This document shows positions 55,548-64,000 of a stretch of 64,000 nucleotides of DNA, piece by piece; the stretch's first letter is position 1; each line of letters begins with the position of its first letter. The position numbers were made by a program, and so were the translations under genes. This DNA comes from Candidatus Zixiibacteriota bacterium (lineage in GTDB: Bacteria; Zixibacteria; MSB-5A5; GN15; FEB-12). Location: NCBI GenBank assembly GCA_019038695.1, contig JAHOYZ010000009.1, positions 1 through 64,000 on the forward strand, written 5' to 3'. The notes beneath the pieces are model-generated. The model saw only the letters and a list, made by a program, of their open reading frames with translations, had not been told where the DNA came from and made no database searches.

Positions 55548-56560
55548 AGGCAGGTACGGTCGAGCACTCCGGCCATTTTGTGCATTTGGTGTGCCAATTC
55601 TTCGAACATTGACGGTGTGATGGATTGCGGTCCATCCGACAGTGCGTTCCCAGGATCGTGGTGAACTTCAACTATTATGCCGTCAGCTCCAACGGCAATT
55701 GCAGCCCGTGACAATGGGATTACTTTGTCCTTGCGTCCGGTTCCATGACTGGGGTCAACGATAATCGGTAAATGGCTGGTTCGTTTGACATAAGGTACGG
55801 CCGACAAGTCAAGCGTGTTGCGGGTATGTTCGGCGAAGGTTCGTACTCCGCGTTCGCATAGTATGACGTTTGAGTTCCCCTCCGCCATGATATACTCAGC
55901 CGCCATGAGTAGCTCCTCGACAGTGGCCGCCAGACCACGTTTCAGCAATACAGCCTTCTTTTGCTGGCCTGCTTTTCTAAGAAGCGAGTAGTTCTGCATA
56001 TTGCGAGCGCCGATCTGTACAATGTCCGAGTAGTCTGAAACCAGGTCAATGGTCTCTGTGTCTATAGCCTCAGTGACAATTTTCAATCCGAATTTGTCCC
56101 GTGCTTCGGCCAGTATTTTTAGTCCCTCTTCTTTGAGACCCTGGAAGCTGTACGGGGAAGTGCGCGGTTTGTATGCTCCCCCTCGCAGAATCTTGGCCCC
56201 GCCTTTGGCAACGGCCTCAGCAATAATAAGGGTCTGCTCGCGATTTTCCACAGAACAGGGACCGGCCATGATAACAAACTCTGGTCCTCCGATCTTCACG
56301 TCGCCAACCTCGATTACACTCGACTCCGGGTAAAACTCCCGACTAACCAATTTGTATGGTTTGGTTACGTGGATGATTTCCCGGACCCCCGCCTGAGTCA
56401 TAATACGATCCGCATCAACCTGTAGCTTGTTGCCCGTAACTCCGATAGCAGTGCGCTGTGCACCGGGCATTGGGTGGGCCGTCAGTCCCATCGATTCAAT
56501 CAGCTTACATACGTTTTCGACCGCACTTTTGGGGGCCGAGGTATCCATTACAATAAGCAT
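55544..56560 (-). CDS. aroF: DAHP synthase, type I beta (AroF/AroG1-like) with N-terminal ferredoxin-like domain
   Basis: 338 residues. Residues ~1-65 form the regulatory ferredoxin-like domain (MLIVMDTSAPKSAVENVC); the barrel from ~85 has FVIMAGPCSVENREQTL, LRGGAYKPRTSPYSFQG (catalytic Lys/Arg), the metal Cys in GPCS and DPSHGTGRKDKV. It condenses PEP with erythrose 4-phosphate, committing carbon to aromatics. In the Thermotoga enzyme, this domain mediates feedback by Phe/Tyr; similar control here is an inference. AGGAG 5 nt before the ATG. Confidence 0.95.
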   Translation of the reverse strand: MLIVMDTSAPKSAVENVCKLIESMGLTAHPMPGAQRTAIGVTGNKLQVDADRIMTQAGVREIIHVTKPYKLVSREFYPESSVIEVGDVKIGGPEFVIMAGPCSVENREQTLIIAEAVAKGGAKILRGGAYKPRTSPYSFQGLKEEGLKILAEARDKFGLKIVTEAIDTETIDLVSDYSDIVQIGARNMQNYSLLRKAGQQKKAVLLKRGLAATVEELLMAAEYIMAEGNSNVILCERGVRTFAEHTRNTLDLSAVPYVKRTSHLPIIVDPSHGTGRKDKVIPLSRAAIAVGADGIIVEVHHDPGNALSDGPQSITPSMFEELAHQMHKMAGVLDRTCL

Positions 56561-56637
56561 TTATAACTCCTGGTGGCGGCGGCACAGATGTCGCCAAGCG
56601 ATTCTATGTTCTTGATGCGGCTGATTACCGGTTGCAT
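56548..56637 (-). CDS. possible 29-residue ORF between argS and aroF
   Basis: Starts at ATG 56637, 10 nt after the argS stop, and ends inside aroF, so its translation would run across the aroF SD. The peptide (MQPVISRIKNIESLGDICAA then ...KCLL) has one Tyr, no Trp and no run of aromatic codons, so it is not a classic attenuator leader. AGGA lies ~9 nt before its ATG. Support is positional only. Confidence 0.2.
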   Translation of the reverse strand: MQPVISRIKNIESLGDICAAATRSYKCLL

Positions 56638-56647
56638 ATCACCAATC

Positions 56648-58444
56648 CTACATTTCCTCCGGCGCTTGAATCCCAAGCAGGCGTAATCCCTCGCCGATCA
56701 CGAGACGAACGCTCACCACAAGCGCCATACGTGCGGCGGTCAGGGAGGTATTATCAGATATGATCTTGTCTACGCGTCCATCGGGTGCCTTGCGCTGGTA
56801 AAACTTGTTAAACGCACCGGCCAACCTCAACGAATGAGCGGCTATGAAATACGGATCGTAGTTGCGGGCGGCATCGGCAATCGCCTCGGGGAAATCGGCC
56901 AGCAATTCAACAACTCGCCGTTCCTCCTCTCCGTCCAGCATAACGACATTCACATCCGCAGTGACGGGCTGGCCAAACTTCCGCTCCAATGAACAGAGCC
57001 GGGCATGGGTATACTGCAAGTACGGTCCGGTCTCCCCTTCAAAACTAAGCACCGCCTCCCAATTGAAATTGACGTCTGTTTGACGTTTGACAGACAGCTG
57101 AGAGAACTTGACCGCTCCCACGCCAACCATAGCAGCAGTGTCGTCAATATTCTCAAGGTCGGGGTTCTTTTCCCGGATCATATCAGTAACAAGTGATGCC
57201 GCTTTGTCAATGACATCCTCAACCGGAATGACGTTACCTCCCCGAGTAGACATCGCCCTGTCGCCGAACTTGACCCACCCGAAATCAACATGCTTCAAGC
57301 GAGGTGTCAGACGCTGATTGTCAGGTGTCTGTTCGGCCTCTTCGAGTCGTTTGATAACACCAAAGACCTGCTTGAAATGGTCACTCTGAGAATTGGCCAC
57401 GACGTACAGCGACTGATCATATCCAAATTTCTCATAGCGCCAGAAAGCACCGGCGATATCACGCGTCGCATACAAAGTTGCACCGTCCGCCTTCTTTAGC
57501 AGGCAAGGTGGCAGCTGAGTATCATCTACATCAACAACCAGCGCTCCTTCAGATATGCGGGTCAGTTCAGCCTTCTCCAGCCGTTCGATGATCGGTTGCA
57601 TTTTGTCATTGAGATTGGCCTCTCCGGTGATAAGATCAAACTCAACTCCGAGGCGATCATAGATGCGTTTGAATTCCTCGATGGATTGCGATCTGAATTG
57701 CTGCCACAGTTCGGTTGTTTTAGCGTCGCCACCTCCCTCAAGAGCCCGGAACACATTCCTTGCGTCTTCAACGAGTGATTTGTCTTCTTTCGCCATTTTA
57801 TGGAAACGTACATACAGAAGAAAGAGCATGGCGATTCTAGTGATATCCTTCCCCGAATATTCCTTACTCCACTTGCGGAACGCGACAATAAGCTTGCCGA
57901 ATTGCGTACCCCAGTCACCGAGGTAGTTGATGCCAACAGCATTGTAGCCGAGTTTCTTGAAGATCGTTCTGAGCGATGCTCCCAGAATCGTTGTGCGTAG
58001 ATGCGCGATCCCGAATGGTTTGGCTATATTGACTGAAGAATATTCAACCAGGAGGTTCTTTCCGTCGCCTTCAGAGCTTGCGCCGTAGTTCTTCTGGGCT
58101 TCAAGGACCTGCCCAATTGTCTTTGTAGCGAGAGTCGCACTATCCACCTGAGCATTAAGGAAGCCGCCAGTGGCAGTAATCGTCACAGAGTCCGTTTTCC
58201 TAAATATCTCTGCAATCCTGGAGGCAATGGTGGGAGGTTTGTCTCCAACAATACGTGCAAAGCGAAACACCGGCAGCGCGAAGCGTCCCATTCTCGGGTC
58301 TTTTGGTTTTTCAAGGAGATCGTAAATGAAATCGGGGTCAAATACTTGTTGCTGGCCCAGTTCCTGAAACTTGTCAGCATAGCACTGTTGGAAGGCTTCG
58401 GCGACATGCGCCGCAAACTGCTGTTTGAACTCGTCCTTGCTCAT
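56648..58444 (-). CDS. argS: Arginyl-tRNA synthetase
   Basis: 598 residues from ATG 58444; TTG 58459 and GTG 58453 are in-frame alternatives. N-terminal Add-1-like domain, catalytic core, and C-terminal DALR domain with YLQYTHARLCSLERKF. The HIGH box is G145-I-A-H148 in NIAKPFGIAHLRTT; many ArgRS have G in position 1, but Ala in position 3 is unusual. The KMSKS position reads AMSTRGGN, also normal for this enzyme. It is embedded between the trp and aro genes. Confidence 0.95.
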   Translation of the reverse strand: MSKDEFKQQFAAHVAEAFQQCYADKFQELGQQQVFDPDFIYDLLEKPKDPRMGRFALPVFRFARIVGDKPPTIASRIAEIFRKTDSVTITATGGFLNAQVDSATLATKTIGQVLEAQKNYGASSEGDGKNLLVEYSSVNIAKPFGIAHLRTTILGASLRTIFKKLGYNAVGINYLGDWGTQFGKLIVAFRKWSKEYSGKDITRIAMLFLLYVRFHKMAKEDKSLVEDARNVFRALEGGGDAKTTELWQQFRSQSIEEFKRIYDRLGVEFDLITGEANLNDKMQPIIERLEKAELTRISEGALVVDVDDTQLPPCLLKKADGATLYATRDIAGAFWRYEKFGYDQSLYVVANSQSDHFKQVFGVIKRLEEAEQTPDNQRLTPRLKHVDFGWVKFGDRAMSTRGGNVIPVEDVIDKAASLVTDMIREKNPDLENIDDTAAMVGVGAVKFSQLSVKRQTDVNFNWEAVLSFEGETGPYLQYTHARLCSLERKFGQPVTADVNVVMLDGEEERRVVELLADFPEAIADAARNYDPYFIAAHSLRLAGAFNKFYQRKAPDGRVDKIISDNTSLTAARMALVVSVRLVIGEGLRLLGIQAPEEM

Positions 58445-58649
58445 GTCATTCACATCCAATATGAATCAAAAACACTCAACTTGCCATCACGTCCAACAAA
58501 CTGAAAGTCCGTCAGTAGTTACTGGACTCCTCTTAGGACGGTTTCGTCTACGAGAACAAAGGTATCATTCTCGCGGGTCGGATCAAACAACTTCTTTCCA
58601 ATTTTAATCTTACCAGTCGCCAGATCAACTACAAGTTTGGCATAGTGGT

Positions 58650-59441
58650 TTAATCCAAGGCGCTTCGTATCCTGCGCAGGAAGCCGCCCACAGCTTGAAG
58701 CGACGCCGGTTTGGATCGTGCTTCGCGTATTATTGATACAAGGGCGGAGCCGATCACCACGCCATTGGCATTGTGACACAGTCGTCGGGCAGATTCGGGC
58801 GATGATACACCAAAACCGGCGACAAACGGTTTTTTCAGTCGCTGTGCCAGATCACCAAGGTAGCGATCTGTATCTGTATCAAACTGAGTACGGGCACCAG
58901 TTACGCCTGTAATGGTCACAGCATAGATAAAATCAGTTGATCTGCGATCGATCAATCGTATGCGGTCTGGAGTCGATGTTGGGGCGACCAGGAATATAGC
59001 CGACAGGTCGTATTTACGTATAGCCGCACTATAGGTGTGCGCCTCGTCAACCGGCAAGTCTGGAATAATTAGCCCATCCACACCGGCGGCCGAGGCATCG
59101 CGCAGGAAACGCTCTTCGCCATAACTCCAGATCGGATTGTAATATCCCATCAAAATGATGGGAACATTGGTATGCTTTCGCAATTGCGAGACGCCATCGA
59201 GAATTTGATCCAAGTTCGTGCCCTGTTGCAATGCGACGTGGGAGCTATGTTGAATCAGGGGACCATCCGCCAGCGGATCAGAGAACGGCATCCCTAACTC
59301 TACGAAATCCGCTCCATTGTCTGCCGCCACCCGAACGAATTCGAAGGACGTTTTCATGTCGGGATATCCAGCCGTGAAAAAAGGCACCAGCAGTTTATTT
59401 TTGCCCAGCTTATCCAGCCGGGAGCGAATGCGGTTGGTCAC
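58650..59441 (-). CDS. trpA: Tryptophan synthase alpha chain
   Basis: 263 residues. PFFTAGYPD, the catalytic Glu in [20 protein letters not shown], Asp in [12 protein letters not shown] and GFGVSSPE. Cleaves indole-3-glycerol phosphate. Start overlaps the trpB stop by 4 nt. Confidence 0.97.
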   Translation of the reverse strand: MTNRIRSRLDKLGKNKLLVPFFTAGYPDMKTSFEFVRVAADNGADFVELGMPFSDPLADGPLIQHSSHVALQQGTNLDQILDGVSQLRKHTNVPIILMGYYNPIWSYGEERFLRDASAAGVDGLIIPDLPVDEAHTYSAAIRKYDLSAIFLVAPTSTPDRIRLIDRRSTDFIYAVTITGVTGARTQFDTDTDRYLGDLAQRLKKPFVAGFGVSSPESARRLCHNANGVVIGSALVSIIREARSKPASLQAVGGFLRRIRSALD

Positions 59442-60637
59442 AGCCTCTCCCCTGGCTCGATTATTCCCATATCTTTGTCACCTCGGCCGGAAAGACAAAC
59501 CACAATCTTCTGGTCCTTCCGCAAGGTCTTCCCCGTCTTGATCAGGTAGGCCAGCGCGTGCGATGTTTCCAACGCTGGTATTATCCCCTCCAACCGCGAT
59601 ACGAGCTTAAATGCTCTGAGCGCCTGACGATCGGTGACAGCCTCATATCGCACCTGACCGCTGTCACGTAGAAATGAGTGTTCCGGGCCGACTCCCGGGT
59701 AGTCGAGTCCAGCCGAGATCGAATGCGGCAGTACAATCTGACCGTCCTGATTATATAGAAGATAACTGTATGCTCCATGCAGAACTCCCGGTTTACCGCG
59801 CGTAAGAGTCGCAGCATGACGGCCCGACCGCAACCCCAATCCTGCTGCTTCGACTCCAACAAGTTCGACTTTCGGTTCATTTCTAAAGGCATCAAAAGTA
59901 CCTATGGCATTGGAACCTCCCCCTACGCAGGCAACAATCATATCGGGAAGCCCGCCCCAGTGCTGGCGGCATTGCCGCTTGGTTTCTTTTCCTATTACTG
60001 ACTGGAACTCACGAACAATCATCGGGTAAGGATGCGGGCCAACGACTGAGCCAATGATATAAAACGTATGGCGTACATTGGTCACCCAATCTCGGAGCGC
60101 CTCACTGGTTGCGTCTTTGAGTGTTTGCGAACCACTCGTCACCGGGACAATAGTAGCTCCCAGCAAACGCATTTTCTCAACGTTGGGTGCTTGTCTTTCG
60201 ATATCCTCAGCCCCCATGTAGACAACACATTCCATTCCGAATCGGGCACAGACAGTAGCCGTGGCAAGGCCGTGTTGTCCGGCTCCAGTCTCGGCAATAA
60301 TGCGCCGTTTGCCCATGTGGCGCGCTAATAAAATCTGTCCGACCGTGTTATTGATCTTATGCGCCCCGGTGTGATTAAGGTCTTCCCGCTTGAAGTAGAT
60401 TTCCGGTCCTTTGAGATACTCACTGAATCGCTCTGCAAAATACAACGGCGTGGGACGTCCAACATAGTCAGTCAGGTAGGTGCGAAGTTCGGCCTTGAAC
60501 GCTGATTCCCTGCACACTCTACTGAAGCACTGTTCCAGTTCATCGAGCGCATAGACGACCGTTTCGGGTACATAGCGTCCACCGTAAGGGCCAAACCTTC
60601 CCCGGCGATCGGGTGTCTTCTTATTCCTGCCGGCCAT
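59438..60637 (-). CDS. trpB: Tryptophan synthase beta chain
   Basis: 399 residues. PLP Lys K94 in [34 protein letters not shown] and [14 protein letters not shown]. Joins indole and serine to tryptophan. The TrpB1-type signature suits a partner TrpA. Its start lies 17 nt inside the trpF end. Confidence 0.98.
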   Translation of the reverse strand: MAGRNKKTPDRRGRFGPYGGRYVPETVVYALDELEQCFSRVCRESAFKAELRTYLTDYVGRPTPLYFAERFSEYLKGPEIYFKREDLNHTGAHKINNTVGQILLARHMGKRRIIAETGAGQHGLATATVCARFGMECVVYMGAEDIERQAPNVEKMRLLGATIVPVTSGSQTLKDATSEALRDWVTNVRHTFYIIGSVVGPHPYPMIVREFQSVIGKETKRQCRQHWGGLPDMIVACVGGGSNAIGTFDAFRNEPKVELVGVEAAGLGLRSGRHAATLTRGKPGVLHGAYSYLLYNQDGQIVLPHSISAGLDYPGVGPEHSFLRDSGQVRYEAVTDRQALRAFKLVSRLEGIIPALETSHALAYLIKTGKTLRKDQKIVVCLSGRGDKDMGIIEPGERL

Positions 60638-61262
60638 ATCTCAGCCTGTTACAAAGGGTGAAGAAACGACGTAGTTTCGAGTCTGACTTGATCCCGGGGG
60701 ATGACTCGACACCGGAATTGACATCAACCACCAGTGGCGCAAAACGATTGATTCCCTGCTCAACATTGTGAACATCTATTCCACCAGCCAGAACCAGGTT
60801 GGGAATCCTGCGCGGAGGTTTATGGCTCCAATCGAAACATTGCCCGGTTCCTCCCGGTACGGCGGCAGTAGCATTGTCCAATAGGATAAGGTCGGCCTTG
60901 CTGGACATAGCCGATTCATAGTCAGTCCTGGCCCTGATATGAAAAGCCTCGATCACTTTGAATCCTTCTCGCTGGACAAACTTGATGTCATTGTTCGAAA
61001 AACCGCTATGGAGTTGAACATAATCCAGTCGCAATCGGCGGGCAACTTTCAACACTCCCTCTATGTCACGGTTGACAAATACACCCACCCGGCTTACGGT
61101 AGGTGACACAGCAGAAACGATCTTCAATGCCTGCTGTTGGCTTACCCAGCGGGGAGATTTGCGGTAGAATATCATACCGATCATATCCGCACCCAGCCCG
61201 GTGGACAGTGCGGCATCCTTTGGCCGAGTCAACCCACAGACTTTCACCGAGAAGCGTTTCAT
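60621..61262 (-). CDS. trpF: Phosphoribosylanthranilate isomerase
   Basis: 213 residues. [11 protein letters not shown] with the catalytic Cys, [26 protein letters not shown] with the catalytic Asp and phosphate loop. Amadori rearrangement to CdRP. Overlaps trpC by 4 nt. Confidence 0.96.
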   Translation of the reverse strand: MKRFSVKVCGLTRPKDAALSTGLGADMIGMIFYRKSPRWVSQQQALKIVSAVSPTVSRVGVFVNRDIEGVLKVARRLRLDYVQLHSGFSNNDIKFVQREGFKVIEAFHIRARTDYESAMSSKADLILLDNATAAVPGGTGQCFDWSHKPPRRIPNLVLAGGIDVHNVEQGINRFAPLVVDVNSGVESSPGIKSDSKLRRFFTLCNRLRYGRQE

Positions 61263-62038
61263 TGCTTCCTCAGCGATCTTAGATGAGCGACCGGATCAGA
61301 AGCTGTCATAAGTGCTCCACCGATCAGAAAGCAATTGAACCCGACCTCCTTCAAACGTGAGACATCTTCTTTGGTAGCAATACCTGATTCAGTCACTTTG
61401 ATAACATCCTCGGGAATAAGTCGCGCCAGTTTCTCGGAGGTCTCCAGTGAGATACTGAAATCATGCAAGTTGCGGTTATTGACGCCAATGATGTTCGCAC
61501 CACAATCAACGGCTTTATTCACTTCTTCGGCATTGTGTGTCTCTACCAGACAATCAAGCCCAACCGTGTCGGCGACATTCAAGTACTCCACTAGGAGTTT
61601 GGGTGTAAGTAGGCGTACTATCAACAAGATAGCATCAGCTTGCATGTAGCGTGCATAGTATATTTGATAGCGATTGATAACAAAATCCTTGCATAGAATC
61701 GGAAGGTTAGCCTCACGTTTGGCCATGCCCATATACTCGGGGCGACCGTAGAAATACTTCTGGTCCGTCAACACCGAAAGAGCTGCCGCGCCACCGTCGC
61801 GATACTGTCTCGCCCATAAGGCAGGATTGAAGCTGTCAACAAGGAGTCCTTTCGATGGCGAACCTTGCTTTAGTTCGGCGATTATATTGATCGTCCCCGT
61901 TTGGCTAAGGGCATCATGAAACGGTCGTTCGGAGCGTGGAGATATTTGAGTCTGTAATCTTTCCAGTGGTAGGGCACCCTGTAGCTCATCAACCTCCAAC
62001 CTCTTGTCACGGACTATCTGCTGCAGGATATCCTTCAC
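61259..62038 (-). CDS. trpC: Indole-3-glycerol phosphate synthase
   Basis: 259 residues. IIAELKQGSPSKG with the catalytic Lys, ILCKDFVINRYQIYYARYMQADAILLIVRLL, GVNNRNLHDFSISLE and VTESGIATKED. Closes the indole ring. Its ATG overlaps the MFS transporter stop by 4 nt. Confidence 0.97.
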   Translation of the reverse strand: MKDILQQIVRDKRLEVDELQGALPLERLQTQISPRSERPFHDALSQTGTINIIAELKQGSPSKGLLVDSFNPALWARQYRDGGAAALSVLTDQKYFYGRPEYMGMAKREANLPILCKDFVINRYQIYYARYMQADAILLIVRLLTPKLLVEYLNVADTVGLDCLVETHNAEEVNKAVDCGANIIGVNNRNLHDFSISLETSEKLARLIPEDVIKVTESGIATKEDVSRLKEVGFNCFLIGGALMTASDPVAHLRSLRKQ

Positions 62039-63360
62039 GATACTTTCTCCTTCAGGATTGTCCAGTCCCCGGTGGCTTGGTCGTGGGTCTCCACGTGACG
62101 GAAGAAAAGATAAAATACAACTGTGGAGACAACATATAGCACGATAGTGATATTCATCGTAAAAGTGTATCCGTACTGTTCAATGAATATTCCTCCCACC
62201 GCCGAGGAAACCATCCACGAAGATGTCCAGGCCACCATTATCAGGGCATTCACAAACCCCTGCTCTTTCTTATCGGACAGCTCCATACCCAGGTTGACTA
62301 CGATTGGCCAACCGAGGTTCATCAGTCCGCCCCGAATCACAAAGGCAAACACCGCCAAAGGCAAAATGTAACTATATGACAGCACCAGCAAAAACGGAAT
62401 AGAGGCCAACTGGGTGATGACAATTGTCCTGACGAGTCCGAAGCGTCGAGCCAGCAAAGGCCCCGACAGTGAGCCAACTAACATAGCGCACTGCACAAGA
62501 AAGTAGAATATCCCAATAGTATCGGCCGATTGATTGAACCGATCGCTGAAATACAGATTCAGGAACGGAATCACCAAACCGGCCCCCAATCCAACCAGAA
62601 AATTGACAGACCCGATCCGAAAGTAGAACCTGCCACGAGTCTTCAACTGTTCCCATGACAGAGAAAGCTTGCGATCCTCCGCCGGACGTGCGGAAGTTCG
62701 GATCATCATGAACGGTACCAGCGCGAGCATACTGAAGGCTATCCCGGCGTAAAGTGTGTACCGATAGCCCAGCACTATTTCCCCAGTGTATTCTCCCAGC
62801 CAGGTCGCCAGATGTCCGGCACCCAGCGAGCCGACCATGCCGGCCAGAATCATCATACCAAAGGAGAACGAGAAGACATGAGTGCGCTCCCGTCGTCCGG
62901 AGTTCTGCATAAAAAACGGACCACCAGCCACCCGGTAGAATGAGAATGCCATCCCGCTCAGGACCGCCATCCCCATTATAAGCTCCAACGAATCGACTGT
63001 AACAATTCCAACGCTGAAAACCGCAAACAACGTAATACTGATCAAAAGTATTAACTTGAGGCTGATCCGTGTCAGTAGGATGGCGGCCGGGATGGCGATC
63101 AATGTCATCCCAATCGCTCTGGTTGATCCCACCAGTCCGATATCGCTTTCAGGAAACCCCTGCTCTTTTAGATACAGATTGAGCAGGAGCATGAAGACCT
63201 GAAAGTTGACTCCCATAAAGAACGAGCCAAGCAGATATAGCCTTATGTTTCTGGAAAACAGTCTCAGTGTGGCGAGATACTCTCCAAAGCCAGCCTTTAG
63301 CCCAAACCCTTTGCCTTGGGGAATGACAGGTGTGTCGGGATGTTCTTGAGTGGCGGCCAT
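62035..63360 (-). CDS. MFS transporter embedded in the trp operon
   Basis: 441 residues, twelve predicted membrane helices in two six-helix bundles joined by a cytoplasmic loop (~205-225). The helix 2-3 loop motif is absent in its canonical GxxxDRxGRR form. N-terminal ~30 residues are polar (GKGFGLKAG). MFS families move sugars, drugs or amino acids; no specific one could be recognised. The 4-nt overlap with trpC and 3-nt gap after trpD place it firmly in the tryptophan transcript, suggesting export or import of tryptophan, an intermediate or an aromatic analogue. Confidence 0.9.
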   Translation of the reverse strand: MAATQEHPDTPVIPQGKGFGLKAGFGEYLATLRLFSRNIRLYLLGSFFMGVNFQVFMLLLNLYLKEQGFPESDIGLVGSTRAIGMTLIAIPAAILLTRISLKLILLISITLFAVFSVGIVTVDSLELIMGMAVLSGMAFSFYRVAGGPFFMQNSGRRERTHVFSFSFGMMILAGMVGSLGAGHLATWLGEYTGEIVLGYRYTLYAGIAFSMLALVPFMMIRTSARPAEDRKLSLSWEQLKTRGRFYFRIGSVNFLVGLGAGLVIPFLNLYFSDRFNQSADTIGIFYFLVQCAMLVGSLSGPLLARRFGLVRTIVITQLASIPFLLVLSYSYILPLAVFAFVIRGGLMNLGWPIVVNLGMELSDKKEQGFVNALIMVAWTSSWMVSSAVGGIFIEQYGYTFTMNITIVLYVVSTVVFYLFFRHVETHDQATGDWTILKEKVS

Positions 63361-63363
63361 AGT

Positions 63364-64000
63364 CTATGGGTGTGACAACCTGCACCAGCGCGCGAGCAAA
63401 TCGGCTGCCGCGCCGCTGTCGATGGCTTTGGTCGTCAAGTCTACACCGTCCACAATCGTCTTCGTCTTATTCCCCGTATAAAGAAGCGCCCCGGCATTTA
63501 ACAATACTGCGTCTCGATATGCTGACTTCTCACCGCGTAAAACTTCGTTCAAGAGGTTCTTATTGTACTCTGGGTTACCCCCCGACAATGCTCCCGATGG
63601 ATATTGCCGCAGACCGCAATCCTCCGGCGAAAGTGTCTCTTCTTTGCGACGTCCGTCCCGAATCTCGATGTAGTCTGTTGGAGCGCAGACGGAAAACTCG
63701 TCGAGTCCGTCACGAGAATGGGCTACCAGAGCATGGACCGAACCGGTCATCTCCAGCACCTCGGCCACCAAGGCCATAATTCCCGGGCTGTACACACCGG
63801 TCACCTGACGCGTGACTGAAGCCGGATTGGTCATCGGCCCCAGAATATTGAACACAGTACGAACACCGAGGTCTCTCCGTGGTCCGACAGCGTGTTTCAT
63901 GGCCGGATGAAACCGAGGAGCAAACATGAATCCAAAACCGATTTCGTTGATATTGCTCTGAACTTTCTCCGGTCCGGGATTAATATGTCCACCGGTTGCT
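63364..64000 (-). CDS. trpD: Anthranilate phosphoribosyltransferase (5' partial)
   Basis: C-terminal ~212 residues; the gene runs off the window end. IGFGFMFAPRFHPAMKHAVGP with the preceding NI-E motif, RTVFNILGPMTNPA and VHSRDGLDE-like AHSRDGLDEFS are TrpD hallmarks. Transfers phosphoribose to anthranilate. First step of the trp block that is visible; trpE/trpG would lie to the right. Confidence 0.96.
   Translation of the reverse strand, partial: ATGGHINPGPEKVQSNINEIGFGFMFAPRFHPAMKHAVGPRRDLGVRTVFNILGPMTNPASVTRQVTGVYSPGIMALVAEVLEMTGSVHALVAHSRDGLDEFSVCAPTDYIEIRDGRRKEETLSPEDCGLRQYPSGALSGGNPEYNKNLLNEVLRGEKSAYRDAVLLNAGALLYTGNKTKTIVDGVDLTTKAIDSGAAADLLARWCRLSHP

Noticed and set aside
56548-56637. 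29-residue ORF as a trp/phe attenuator leader
   Set aside because: It has one Tyr codon, no Trp or Phe run, and no terminator hairpin follows before aroF; left as a low-confidence ORF.

Overview
The window reads as a dense bacterial chromosome segment with a Gram-negative (diderm) envelope. It carries LptD, LolA, BamD, an OmpA-type lipoprotein, a putative outer-membrane barrel and muropeptide enzymes. Gene content and order (ftsK-lolA-rimO, a long rimP-nusA-infB-rbfA-truB-ribF-rpsO-pnp operon), frequent TTG/GTG starts and very short intergenic gaps suggest an uncultured member of the FCB-type phyla (Zixibacteria-like). That placement is an inference from overall character, not from a marker-gene tree. 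I see no insertion sequence, phage, CRISPR array or rRNA; one tRNA is present.

Layout. Positions 1-20315 (+): the end of lptD, an HU-type DNA-binding protein with its own promoter and strong terminator, ftsK, lolA, rimO, a lytic transglycosylase, bamD, nadD, polA, coaE, transketolase, an aminotransferase, then a muropeptide cassette (NlpC/P60 peptidase, dipeptide epimerase, amidase, small membrane protein). A tRNA-Arg(CCG) lies on the minus strand at 20376-20450. Positions 20780-32247 (+): an eleven-gene translation/RNA operon from rimP to pnp plus an M16 peptidase. Then come leuS and a glycosyltransferase (+), convergent with two nucleotide-sugar genes, a D,D-carboxypeptidase, an ABC exporter pair and a DUF72 protein (all minus).

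Positions 42173-45198 (minus) hold a tightly overlapping five-gene cassette of unknown function: a DUF6754-type protein, three further membrane proteins and a tiny two-CXXC zinc-ribbon protein. This is the best candidate in the window for an undescribed system. Divergent from it is a sugar-type ABC importer (binding protein plus two permeases, no ATPase) followed by an OmpA-like lipoprotein, a terminator and a putative outer-membrane barrel.

Positions 49697-64000 (minus) form one long aromatic-amino-acid block read from right to left: trpD (cut by the window end), an MFS transporter embedded by overlap in the trp genes, trpC, trpF, trpB, trpA, argS, aroF, aroA, aroE, aroK, aroB, aroQ, and finally a lipoprotein that looks like a zinc peptidase whose HEXXH motif has been lost. 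The block covers chorismate synthesis except aroC, and tryptophan synthesis from anthranilate onward.
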